DNA of 56,996 nucleotides, from the NCBI GenBank assembly GCA_009835735.1, contig VXWX01000051.1:1-56996 (forward strand), in the 5' to 3' direction. The stretch is from Acidimicrobiaceae bacterium (GTDB taxonomy: Bacteria; Actinomycetota; Acidimicrobiia; Acidimicrobiales; Aldehydirespiratoraceae). This document shows, piece after piece, positions 1 to 7,245 of the stretch. Under the pieces are notes generated by a model. It did not search any database. It saw only the letters and a program-made list of their open reading frames with translations, and was not told the origin of the DNA. The position numbers were made by a program, and so were the translations under genes. Position 1 is the first letter of the stretch. Each line of letters begins with the position of its first letter.

Positions 1-412
1 CATCCCACCCGCCCACTTCGGCGATCACCCGCTCAAAGCAGTCGACGCACTCGTCAAAATGGACGCGCATCACCAAACCGGGCGGCCGAATCGTAGGCGG
101 GAACCGAGCGTCAAGAAGGTTGTCCAGGTGCTCAAAGCGTCCGCGATGGTTCTCGACGAAGACGAGACGTGTCTGAGTGCCATAGCGCGTCACATCGCTC
201 CGCAGCGCTTGTTCCATCGCGATCACCGGCGAACTCTCTTGGGCGTTGGTGTACTCCCCTGGACCCGCGAAGCCGTCGAAGAACGTGATCCCGTCGCCGC
301 GGAACTGCTTTGCCATGATGGGAAACCACGCTGACATGTAGCGGCGCAGCAGCGTGTGTTTCGCTTCCGTGTGGGGGTCACGCTCCCAGACGATCTCGGT
401 TGGAACGGCCAA
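1..412 (-). CDS. tcmP: Three-Cys-motif partner protein TcmP (N-terminal part, cut by window edge)
   Basis: I translated the minus strand from a TTG at 412 to the window edge and obtained about 137 residues with no stop. The N-terminus reads W-E-R-D-P-H-T-E-A-K-H, and FFDGFAGPGEY follows at residues 44-54. This is the signature of TcmP, the family named for its adjacency to three-Cys (Gp37/Gp68) proteins. The FAGPG segment resembles SAM-binding motif I of Rossmann-fold methyltransferases, and VFVEN further on could be motif II, so a methyltransferase-like fold is inferred; activity is unproven. The gene starts 4 nt after the stop of the three-Cys gene, so the two are almost certainly cotranscribed. 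No strong Shine-Dalgarno is visible at the TTG. The C-terminus is outside the window. Confidence 0.82.
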   Translation of the reverse strand, partial: MAVPTEIVWERDPHTEAKHTLLRRYMSAWFPIMAKQFRGDGITFFDGFAGPGEYTNAQESSPVIAMEQALRSDVTRYGTQTRLVFVENHRGRFEHLDNLLDARFPPTIRPPGLVMRVHFDECVDCFERVIAEVGGWD

Positions 413-416
413 TGGG

Positions 417-1163
417 TTAGGCCGCTGCCTCTTGTGGGAGCTGGTCCCACACTTCGCCCTCGAGTTCTCGGCCACCTGCCTTGGGGGTTCTGCCTCCCCA
501 CTGCTTGAAGAAGAACGCAACACCCGCTGACGTGCAGGTGTCGCGCAGCTCGATCGCCCATGCAGGCTCCATGGGCCGTGCGTTGGCACCGGATTCGCCG
601 CCGGCGATCAGCCATTGGATGCCCTCAAGATCGAGTGCGCCGAGTGGGCCGAGAAGGGGTTCGGCGCTTACGAACCGCACCGCTGCCGGAACCTTGCGAA
701 GGTGATTGATGCGGAAGGCGTACCGGCGAGACTCCACGCTGACGCCCATCCACAGGTTCGGCGGCCAGTCGAGCTCACCTGCTGAGCGGCTTAGCCGCTG
801 CGCTCGCTTGGTGAGCAGCTGGTAGGTGTGCTGCGGCGTGTCTCGGATCACCTCGAAGACCTGCTTGATGAACTCGAGCGGCACGTCGTCGTGGAAGAGG
901 TCGCTCATCGAGTCCACGAAGACGAGCCGCGGTGCGCTCCAGCGACGAGGCACGTCAAGCGATGAGGCGTGCAGCGTGAGCCGGAAGCCCGGTCCACTCG
1001 TCCTCGGGTCGCCATCGAGCTGGTACTTCGGCGAGCCCATCGCCTTGAGTCGCTTCGACAGCGTGAGCGCGTAGCAATGATCGCACCCCGGGGATACGCG
1101 GTCACAACCGGTGGTCGGGTTCCACGTTGCCTCGGTCCACTCGATCGCCGACTTGTCAGCCAT
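417..1163 (-). CDS. Phage Gp37/Gp68 family (DUF5131) three-Cys protein
   Basis: A protein of 248 residues. Near the N-terminus, WNPTTGCDRVSPGCDHCYA carries Cys20, Cys27 and Cys30 in a C-x6-C-x2-C spacing. This resembles, but is not, the radical-SAM CxxxCxxC cluster. Later segments FVSAEPLLGP, GGESGANARPM and FFFKQWGG are family hallmarks. An iron-sulfur or radical-SAM-like role is inferred from the cysteines; the reaction is unknown. I chose the ATG at 1163 because a TACATT box sits 7 nt upstream, matching the leaderless pattern seen elsewhere in this window. A TTG nine bases upstream is the alternative. TcmP follows after 4 nt. The phage name reflects homologues only; no prophage genes are present here. 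Confidence 0.85.
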   Translation of the reverse strand: MADKSAIEWTEATWNPTTGCDRVSPGCDHCYALTLSKRLKAMGSPKYQLDGDPRTSGPGFRLTLHASSLDVPRRWSAPRLVFVDSMSDLFHDDVPLEFIKQVFEVIRDTPQHTYQLLTKRAQRLSRSAGELDWPPNLWMGVSVESRRYAFRINHLRKVPAAVRFVSAEPLLGPLGALDLEGIQWLIAGGESGANARPMEPAWAIELRDTCTSAGVAFFFKQWGGRTPKAGGRELEGEVWDQLPQEAAA

Positions 1164-1170
1164 GCCTCTC

Positions 1171-1176
1171 AATGTA
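1171..1176 (-). promoter_or_regulatory. Leaderless -10 box (TACATT) for the DUF5131-tcmP pair
   Basis: Read on the minus strand, TACATT is followed by 7 nt and then the ATG at 1163. This TANNNT box with 6-8 nt to a start codon recurs at many first-of-operon genes in this window. It implies that the three-Cys gene and TcmP can be transcribed independently of the DUF488 gene upstream. Confidence 0.5.
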
Positions 1177-1258
1177 AGGCCATCGTGTGACAGTCAGAAA
1201 ATTGGACTTGTCAGGCCTACGCCTTTAGAGGCTGGACGACATCAGGCGAGTGCCTTGA

Positions 1259-1708
1259 TCACCTAAGCCGCGGTAGGTGGAGCGCTCTGACGCCTGGCCA
1301 ATGGGTGCCGAGATACTCGACGATGAGCCGTCGGTGACATTGCGCCGCGGTGTGTTCGCTGCACAGCAGTACTGATCGCGGACTAAAGAACTCGGGTGAC
1401 AGCGCTGTCTCGATGCTTCGTCTAGCAATGAGGTCCAAGAATCGGTTCTCGTAGTCGTCCCAGGTGATCTCGCGATTCCGGTAGGTCTTGAACAGGTCCG
1501 CGGTGGGCGCCAGCAGGCGCGGCTCGTGGACGTAGCCGATGCCGTGCAACTCCAAGAAGTAGAGAAGGTCGTCACGCTTGGCAAAGCCGGCGAGCTGGCT
1601 CACATTGTTCAGGCGGACATCGATCAGCTTCTCGACGCCCTCAGCCGTCAGGATGCCAAAGAACTCTCGTGCGGAATGTTTGGTGAAGCCAATCGTGCAG
1701 ATCTCCAC
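1259..1708 (-). CDS. DUF488 family protein
   Basis: A 149-residue protein. It begins MEICTIGFTKHS, continues with LIDVRLNN and LLYFLELHGIGY, and ends with a Cys/His segment LLCSEHTAAQCHRRL. This is the usual architecture of the small DUF488 family, whose biochemical function is not established. The GTG start has a clear Shine-Dalgarno (GGAGG) 7 nt upstream. The SD is half of a perfect inverted repeat (GGAGG-AA-CCTCC) that may mask it. It lies 95 nt upstream of the DUF5131 gene on the same strand. Local GC is visibly lower than in neighbours (33 of 60 bases in one line I counted), which suggests that the three-gene cassette was acquired. Confidence 0.85.
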   Translation of the reverse strand: MEICTIGFTKHSAREFFGILTAEGVEKLIDVRLNNVSQLAGFAKRDDLLYFLELHGIGYVHEPRLLAPTADLFKTYRNREITWDDYENRFLDLIARRSIETALSPEFFSPRSVLLCSEHTAAQCHRRLIVEYLGTHWPGVRALHLPRLR

Positions 1709-1898
1709 GGAGGTTCCTCCTCGAAGCGAGAGAGTTGGCTAGGACCGTCGAGGTCGCGGCTCAGTTGCCTTTCGTCCCCAACGCGGCGGTCGCCAAGGAT
1801 GTGCGTGACCTTCGGTGGCCGTTGAGGCCATCACACTGACAAGTAAAGCACCCTTGTGACGATGCTTGGGAACCACCTGTGGAGCTGTAGGGCGGCGG

Positions 1899-1904
1899 TA
1901 ACCT
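1899..1904 (+). promoter_or_regulatory. Leaderless -10 box (TAACCT) for hisS-aspS
   Basis: TAACCT preceded by GG and followed by 8 nt to the GTG at 1913. It is part of the recurrent GGTANNNT-N6-8-start pattern. No convincing -35 hexamer was seen. The rest of the 204-nt gap between the DUF488 start and hisS shows nothing else I can name. Confidence 0.5.
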
Positions 1905-1912
1905 CGGGGGTC

Positions 1913-3190
1913 GTGGCCCAGCCCTTGTTCCGCGCCCCCGCGGGCACCCGCGACCTCCTGCCGCCGGAGTCGGCGAGGCGGCGCCGGCTGGTGGCCGTGT
2001 TCGCCGATCTGGCCGAGCGGACCGGCTTCGGTCTACTGGAGTCGCCCATCTTCGAGGACCTCGGAGTGTTCCAACGGCTCGGTGAGTCGAACGACGTGGT
2101 CACCAAGGAGTTGTTCGAGTTCTTCGACAAGGGCGACCCGCCCCGCCACCTGGCTCTTCGCCCCGAGTTGACGGCCAGCGTGTGCCGGGCGTTCGCCGAG
2201 CACCGGCCGACGCCGCCGTGGAAGATCTGGTACTCGGGGCCCCAGTTCCGCTACGAGCGGCCTCAGGCCGGCCGCTACCGGCAGTTCGACCAGGTCGGGG
2301 TGGAGACCCTCGGCACCGACGACCCCCACGCCGACGTCGAGGTGATAGGGCTGGGCGCGCGGTTCTACGAGGCCCTGGGCATGAAGCAGGTGCGTCTGCT
2401 GGTCAACTCTCTTGGTGACTCCGAGAGCCGTCCTGCCTACGACGCCGCTCTGGCCGGCTACCTCCAGAGCCGACGAGGCGAGCTGTCCGCGCAGTCCCGT
2501 GTCACCCTGGAGCGCAACCCGCTGCGGGTGCTCGACTCAAAGCGGGAGCAGGACCAGCCGGTGATCGCGGAGGCGCCTCTGATGGCCGACTTCCTGTCGG
2601 GCGAGTCGGCTGACCATTTCGCAGCCGTGTTGGCCGGCCTCGACAGCTTGGGTGCGGCCTACGAGGTGTCGCCCCGGCTGGTGCGCGGCCTCGACTACTA
2701 CACCCGCACCACCTTCGAGTTCGTGGCCGACGCCCTCGACACCGCCCAGAACGCGGTGGGCGGCGGCGGGCGCTACGACGGGCTCGTCGAGGAGCTGGGC
2801 GGGCCCCCGACGCCGGGCATCGGCTTCGCCCTCGGGGTGGACCGCATCCTGCTGGCCTGCGACGCCGAGGGAGCCTTGGTCGAGACCGCCTCTCCGGTGG
2901 AAGTGTTCGTGGTGGACACTGCCGGCGGCGAGAGCGCAGTGGTGCTCTGTGACCGGCTCCGGCGGGCCGGCCTGGGCGTGGACCGGGCCTTCGACGCCCG
3001 GTCGATGAAGGCCCAGATGAAGCGAGCCGACCGCTCGGGGGCGGCCGTCGCGGTGATCGTCGGACCCGACGAGGGGGCCGCGGGCACGGCCACAGTGCGC
3101 GACATGCGCCCCGGTGGGGGCCAGCGTCAGGTGCCGAGCGACGACGTGGTGTCGGCGGTGACGGGTCTGCTGGCGGGAGAAGCTCCGTGA
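1913..3190 (+). CDS. hisS: Histidine--tRNA ligase
   Basis: A 425-residue class II aminoacyl-tRNA synthetase that charges tRNA-His in the cytoplasm. It opens with the family-typical FRAPAGTRDLLPPE. Motif 2 is QFRYERPQAGRYRQFDQ, the histidine-specific HisA motif is RGLDYYTRTTFE, and motif 3 is GIGFALGVDRI. A C-terminal anticodon-binding domain follows (about residue 330 onward). The frame is open further upstream, but homology begins at GTG 1913, which also has a TAACCT box 8 nt before it. Length is normal for the family. The stop overlaps the aspS start by 4 nt, so the two synthetases form an operon, as is common in actinobacteria. Confidence 0.96.
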   Translation: MAQPLFRAPAGTRDLLPPESARRRRLVAVFADLAERTGFGLLESPIFEDLGVFQRLGESNDVVTKELFEFFDKGDPPRHLALRPELTASVCRAFAEHRPTPPWKIWYSGPQFRYERPQAGRYRQFDQVGVETLGTDDPHADVEVIGLGARFYEALGMKQVRLLVNSLGDSESRPAYDAALAGYLQSRRGELSAQSRVTLERNPLRVLDSKREQDQPVIAEAPLMADFLSGESADHFAAVLAGLDSLGAAYEVSPRLVRGLDYYTRTTFEFVADALDTAQNAVGGGGRYDGLVEELGGPPTPGIGFALGVDRILLACDAEGALVETASPVEVFVVDTAGGESAVVLCDRLRRAGLGVDRAFDARSMKAQMKRADRSGAAVAVIVGPDEGAAGTATVRDMRPGGGQRQVPSDDVVSAVTGLLAGEAP

Positions 3191-4962
3191 CCGGGATCGA
3201 CGCCACCGCCATGCGCACCGATCTGTGCGGCCGTCTCGGCTCCGCCGACGCCGGCCGCACCGTCGCAGTCTGCGGCTGGGTGGACCGCCGCCGCGAGCAC
3301 AGCGAGCACTTGGCCTTTGTCGACCTGCGGGACCACAGCGGGGTGCTCCAGTGCGTGGTGGACGGCGCCCGCGACCTGCGCTCCGAGTACGTGGTCCGCA
3401 TCACCGGCACCGTGCAGCTGCGTCCCGAGGGCACCGCCAACCCAGCGCTGGCCACCGGCGAGATCGAACTGCAGGACTGCGAAGTGGAACTGCTGTCACG
3501 GGCCGAGCCGCCGCCGTTCCCTCTCGACGAGCGCACCGAAGTGGACGAGACACTGCGCCTGCGGCACCGCTACGTCGATCTGCGCAAGCCCCGGATGCAG
3601 CACAACCTGCGGGCCCGGGCCGCGGTCAACGGGGCCATCCGCCGGGCCATGGACGCTCAGGGCTTCGTCGAGGTGGAGACCCCGATGCTCATCGCCTCCA
3701 CCCCGGAGGGGGCCCGCGACTTCGTGGTTCCGTCCCGCAAGGAGCCCGGCTCGTTCTACGCCCTGCCCCAGAGCCCGCAGATCTTCAAGCAGCTCACGAT
3801 GGTGGGGGGCGTGGACCGCTACTACCAGATCGCCCGCTGCCTGCGCGACGAGGATCTGCGGGCCGACCGCCAGTTCGAGTTCTCCCAGCTCGACGTGGAG
3901 GCGTCTTTCGCGACCCGCGACGACGTGCTCGGCTTCGTGACCAGGGCAGTATCCGAAGCCACCATCGAGGTGACCGGACACGATCCCGGCACGTTCGATC
4001 GCATGACCTGGCACGACGCCATGGAGCGCTTCGGCTCGGACAAACCCGACACCCGCTTCGGGATGGAACTGGCCGAGCTGACCCCGATCTTCGCCGAGAC
4101 CCAGGCCCGGGTGTTCCAGGCGCCCTGCGTGAAGGGGATATGCCTGACCGGGGGAGCGGATGCGCTGCCCCGCAGCCGCGTGGACGAGCTGGTGGCCACC
4201 TGCCAGCGGTGGGGGGCCAAGGGCCTGGCCTGGATGAGGGTGGTGGCCGCCGAGGCGGGCTCAGCTCTCGACGGCGGCGTGGCCAAGTTCCTGTCGGCCG
4301 CGGAGGCCGCCGGAGTGATCGAAGCCCTCGACGCCCGGCCCGGCGACATGGTGTTCCTGGTGGCCGACAATCGTCCAGTGGTGCGCCTCGTGCTCGGTCT
4401 GCTCCGCCTCGAGCTGGGCCGCCCGCCGGTCAACGACGGCAGCCTCAACTACCTGTGGGTGGTGGACTTCCCGCTGTTCGAAGGTCTCAGCGCCGAGGGC
4501 GAGCCGATCCCTTCTCACCACCCGTTCACCATGCCCCATGAAGACGACCTCCCTGCGCTCATGACCGCGGGCGGCCCACCCTCGGGTGAGGCCCTGCTGG
4601 ATATCCGCAGCCAGGCCTACGACCTGGTCCTCAACGGCTGGGAACTTGGCTCAGGGAGCGTGAGGATCCACCGCCGCGAGGTCCAGCAGCGCATCTTCGA
4701 AGTCCTGGGCATCGCCGCCGACGAGGCTCAGGAGCGCTTCGGCTTCCTGCTCGACGCCTTCCGCTACGGCGCCCCGCCCCACGCTGGCTTCGCGGTGGGT
4801 CTGGACCGCCTGGCCGCCCTGCTGGTGGGGGAGGAGAACATCCGCGAGGTGATCGCCTTCCCCAAGACCCAGTCCGGCACCGACCCCCTCACCGACGCCC
4901 CCAGCCCCATAGCCGCCGCCCACCTCCAAGAACTAGGTCTGCGAGTCCTTCCCCCGGCTTGA
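3187..4962 (+). CDS. aspS: Aspartate--tRNA(Asp/Asn) ligase
   Basis: A 591-residue bacterial-type AspRS: N-terminal OB-fold anticodon domain, class II catalytic core (RAAVNGAIRRAMDAQGFVEV; FSQLDVEASF), an inserted GAD domain, and motif 3 GFAVGLDRLAALL near the end. GTG 3187 overlaps the hisS stop (GTGA). The ATG at 3211 is an alternative that gives the more usual MRTDLCG N-terminus. The OB-fold reads RRREHSEHLAFVDLRD, with His at residue 38 where discriminating enzymes such as E. coli AspRS carry Leu. That His is associated with non-discriminating AspRS, which also makes Asp-tRNA(Asn) for the GatCAB amidotransferase. This is an inference by eye. Confidence 0.96.
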   Translation: MTGIDATAMRTDLCGRLGSADAGRTVAVCGWVDRRREHSEHLAFVDLRDHSGVLQCVVDGARDLRSEYVVRITGTVQLRPEGTANPALATGEIELQDCEVELLSRAEPPPFPLDERTEVDETLRLRHRYVDLRKPRMQHNLRARAAVNGAIRRAMDAQGFVEVETPMLIASTPEGARDFVVPSRKEPGSFYALPQSPQIFKQLTMVGGVDRYYQIARCLRDEDLRADRQFEFSQLDVEASFATRDDVLGFVTRAVSEATIEVTGHDPGTFDRMTWHDAMERFGSDKPDTRFGMELAELTPIFAETQARVFQAPCVKGICLTGGADALPRSRVDELVATCQRWGAKGLAWMRVVAAEAGSALDGGVAKFLSAAEAAGVIEALDARPGDMVFLVADNRPVVRLVLGLLRLELGRPPVNDGSLNYLWVVDFPLFEGLSAEGEPIPSHHPFTMPHEDDLPALMTAGGPPSGEALLDIRSQAYDLVLNGWELGSGSVRIHRREVQQRIFEVLGIAADEAQERFGFLLDAFRYGAPPHAGFAVGLDRLAALLVGEENIREVIAFPKTQSGTDPLTDAPSPIAAAHLQELGLRVLPPA

Positions 4963-4991
4963 TGGGCGTGCTGGCTTGAGGCGCCAGCGCG

Positions 4992-4997
4992 TAGGGT
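4992..4997 (+). promoter_or_regulatory. Leaderless -10 box (TAGGGT) for rarA
   Basis: TAGGGT followed by 7 nt (CACGGGC) and GTG 5005. It lies in the 42-nt gap after aspS and fits the window-wide leaderless pattern. Confidence 0.5.
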
Positions 4998-5004
4998 CAC
5001 GGGC

Positions 5005-6327
5005 GTGGCTGGCGACCTGTTCGATGCGGCTGCGGCCGAACGGCTGCGGATGCGGGCGCCGCTGGCGGCCCGGCTCAGGCCCCGCACCCTCGACGAGGTC
5101 GTGGGTCAGGACCACCTGGTCGGACCGGGACGGCCGCTGCGGGAGCTGATCGAGGCCGACCGGCTGTCGTCGGTGATCCTGTGGGGACCGCCGGGCACAG
5201 GCAAGACAACGCTGGCTCGCGTCGTCGCGCTCACCACGGCCAAGGCCTTCGAGGAGCTTTCGGCGGTGACCGCCGGGGTCAAGGACGTGCGGGCCGTGAT
5301 CGAGCGGGCCCGGGACCGCCTCGGCACCCAGGGAACGGGCACCATCCTGTTCCTCGACGAGGTTCACCGTTTCAACAAGGCCCAGCAGGACGCCCTGCTG
5401 CCGGCGGTGGAGGACGGCCTGATCGTGCTGATCGGCGCCACTACTGAGAACCCCCACTTCGAGGTCAACCCACCGCTCATGTCGCGCTCGACGCTGTTTC
5501 GCCTGAACCCGCTCGACAGCGGGTCGCTCGTCGAGCTGGTCCTCCGCGGTCTGGCCGAGGAGAAGGCCACCGCCGACAACGAAGCCGTCGAGCACCTCGC
5601 GGCCCGCAGCGGCGGCGACGGCCGCCACGCCCTCACCGGGATAGAGGTGGCGGTGGCGCTGGCCGGCCGCCGGTACGGGAGCCGATCCGGTACGGCTCCG
5701 CCTGGTCCCGTCCACGTGACACTGGCCGACGCGGAGGCGGCCGCCGACGCCAAGGCGGTGCGCTACGGCCGTGACGGCCACTACGACGTGATCAGCGCGT
5801 TCATCAAGAGCATCCGGGGCTCCGACGCCGACGCGGGGCTCTACTGGCTGGCCCGGATGCTGGAGGCTGGTGAGGATCCCCGCTTCATCGCCCGCCGTAT
5901 GGTGATCCTGGCGTCCGAGGACATTGGGATGGCCGACGACGGAGCCTTGCTCGTGGCCGACGCCGCGGCCCGGGCGGTTGAGTACGTCGGCCTTCCCGAG
6001 GCCCAGCTCAACCTGGCCCACGCGGTGGTGCGCCTGGCCACCGCCCCGAAGTCGAACAGCGTGACGGTGGCCCTTGGCAGGGCGGCAGCTGACGCCCGGA
6101 CCGCGGGGGCGGGCGAGGTGCCCATGCACCTGCGCGACGCGCACTACCAGGGCGCCAAGTCCCTCGGTCACGGCGACGGATACCGGTACCCCCACGACGA
6201 TCCCGACGGCTGGGTCGCCCAGGAGCACCGCCCCGCCGAGGTGGCCGGCAGCGTTTACTACGAGCCGTCGGAACACGGTGCCGAGGCCGATCTCGCCGAG
6301 CGCCGGCCCGGCCCCGAACGCTCCTAG
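5005..6327 (+). CDS. rarA: Replication-associated recombination protein A (MgsA/RarA AAA+ ATPase)
   Basis: A 440-residue AAA+ ATPase related to clamp loaders that acts at stalled replication forks. Visible features are VGQDHLVGPGRPLRELIE, Walker A GPPGTGKTTLAR (near residue 60), Walker B ILFLDEVHRFNKAQQ, sensor region GATTENPHFEVNPPLMSR, and a C-terminal tetramerisation/MgsA domain with FIKSIRGSDADAGLYWLARM. The GTG start has a TAGGGT box 7 nt upstream and no SD, so a leaderless transcript is inferred. It sits between aspS and alaS, as in many actinobacteria. The 121-nt gap after it holds only a weak inverted repeat (GGCCG/CGGCC, 6356-6374) and the next promoter. Confidence 0.94.
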   Translation: MAGDLFDAAAAERLRMRAPLAARLRPRTLDEVVGQDHLVGPGRPLRELIEADRLSSVILWGPPGTGKTTLARVVALTTAKAFEELSAVTAGVKDVRAVIERARDRLGTQGTGTILFLDEVHRFNKAQQDALLPAVEDGLIVLIGATTENPHFEVNPPLMSRSTLFRLNPLDSGSLVELVLRGLAEEKATADNEAVEHLAARSGGDGRHALTGIEVAVALAGRRYGSRSGTAPPGPVHVTLADAEAAADAKAVRYGRDGHYDVISAFIKSIRGSDADAGLYWLARMLEAGEDPRFIARRMVILASEDIGMADDGALLVADAAARAVEYVGLPEAQLNLAHAVVRLATAPKSNSVTVALGRAAADARTAGAGEVPMHLRDAHYQGAKSLGHGDGYRYPHDDPDGWVAQEHRPAEVAGSVYYEPSEHGAEADLAERRPGPERS

Positions 6328-6436
6328 CTTCTCGCTCCTGTTCGCTGCGCTCACGGGCCGCTCGGGCTACGGCCTCGCTTGGTGCTTGGGAGGCATCTAG
6401 CCCACTGTCAACCCGCTCGGCCTCTGGGCTTCCCGG

Positions 6437-6442
6437 TATCTT
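6437..6442 (+). promoter_or_regulatory. Leaderless -10 box (TATCTT) for the DUF948-like gene and alaS operon
   Basis: GG-TATCTT followed by 6 nt and GTG 6449. Because the next two genes are joined by ATGA overlaps, this promoter probably also drives alaS, ruvX, mltG and aroE. Confidence 0.5.
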
Positions 6443-6448
6443 GGCTGG

Positions 6449-6931
6449 GTGACTGCTGTCGACCTGGCTGCCGTAATCGTCACCGTTGTCTGCCTGGTGA
6501 CGGTCGCCGTCCTGACCGTGGCCGTGGTTTCGCTGGTGCGGACCATGCGCGAGCTGCGTGACGTGGTCGACGATCTGCGGGACTCGGCGCTGCCCATGGT
6601 CGACGATCTCCGCACCACGGTCACCAAGGCCGACGCTGAACTTCACCGGGTGGACCGGGTGATCGGGCGGGCCGAGCGCATCGCGGCCACCGCCGACCAT
6701 GCCAGCCGCCTGACCTACCGGGCCTTCGCGCCGCCGCTGATCAAGGGTCTGTCGCTGGTGTCGGGTGCGGGCCAGGCCGGCCGCCGCCTGCGTGAGCGGC
6801 GCCGCCATCGCCGGTCCCTCGATGTGGCCGCCTCAGACAGCCCGGTCGCGGCCGTGGAGGCCACCACTGCCCGCCACCGAGACATCCCTGCGAAGGGTGG
6901 CGCCGGCCGGACCCGGAGGCGGCGGCGATGA
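6449..6931 (+). CDS. DUF948-like membrane-anchored protein
   Basis: A 160-residue protein with one N-terminal transmembrane segment (about residues 6-30, Val/Leu-rich). A helical stretch follows with heptad-like VVDDLRDSALPMVDDLR and RVDRVIGRAERIA, and the tail is Arg-rich and basic. This matches the general form of DUF948 proteins often found between rarA and alaS in actinobacteria. Function is unknown; an envelope-associated coiled coil is all that can be inferred. The C-terminal 50 residues are low-complexity (Arg, Ala, Ser). It overlaps the next gene by 4 nt. Confidence 0.7.
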   Translation: MTAVDLAAVIVTVVCLVTVAVLTVAVVSLVRTMRELRDVVDDLRDSALPMVDDLRTTVTKADAELHRVDRVIGRAERIAATADHASRLTYRAFAPPLIKGLSLVSGAGQAGRRLRERRRHRRSLDVAASDSPVAAVEATTARHRDIPAKGGAGRTRRRRR

Positions 6932-7245
6932 GGCGGATGTGGTGGCTCGGCGCAGGATATGTGGCCGGGCTGGGGACGGCGGCCTGGTTGCGCAGCAAGG
7001 CCCGCGAGGCAGCCGAGCGCTACGCGCCGGCCAACGTTCGCGACGCGGTGGCCGACCGCTCCCGGGAAGCCGCCCAGCGAGCCCAGCAGAGCGCGGCCGA
7101 CAGCGCCAGGAACCTGGGCCGGGAGGCCCGGCGCATCGCCGACGACATCCGTCAGGCGGTTGCCGAGGGGCGCGAGGCCATGCGCGACACCGAGTCGGAG
7201 TTGAGCCGCGACGACGAGCCCCCGACCACAACGGACCGGCCATGA
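6928..7245 (+). CDS. Small membrane-anchored hypothetical protein upstream of alaS
   Basis: A 105-residue protein. A short hydrophobic N-terminus (MWWLGAGYVAGLGTAAWL, about residues 4-21) precedes a long charged helix rich in Ala, Arg and Glu (for example REAAQRAQQSAADSARNLG). The tail is acidic. It probably anchors in the membrane and forms an amphipathic helix facing the cytoplasm. It starts on the ATGA that ends the DUF948-like gene, and its own stop overlaps the alaS start, so all three are translationally coupled. I do not recognise a named family. Conserved placement beside a DUF948-like protein suggests that the two work together. Confidence 0.7.
   Translation: MRRMWWLGAGYVAGLGTAAWLRSKAREAAERYAPANVRDAVADRSREAAQRAQQSAADSARNLGREARRIADDIRQAVAEGREAMRDTESELSRDDEPPTTTDRP

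Noticed and set aside
417-1163. Gp37/Gp68 protein as evidence of a prophage
   Set aside because: No capsid, terminase, integrase or attachment site is present; the family is widespread outside phages.
1856-1912. hisS starting at the upstream end of its open frame (1856)
   Set aside because: The extra 19 residues are not HisRS-like, and the TAACCT box places the transcript start near 1913.
4933-6354. 473-codon open frame on the minus strand opposite rarA
   Set aside because: Composition is a shadow of rarA codons; no domain is recognisable, while rarA shows Walker A and B.
6328-6436. Terminator or tRNA in the gap after rarA
   Set aside because: Only a weak 5-bp inverted repeat with a 9-nt loop; no U-tract and no cloverleaf features.
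6765-7241. Long N-terminal extension of alaS
   Set aside because: This stretch overlaps two small membrane-protein genes and has no AlaRS homology; ATG 7242 fits the family start and the ATGA overlap.
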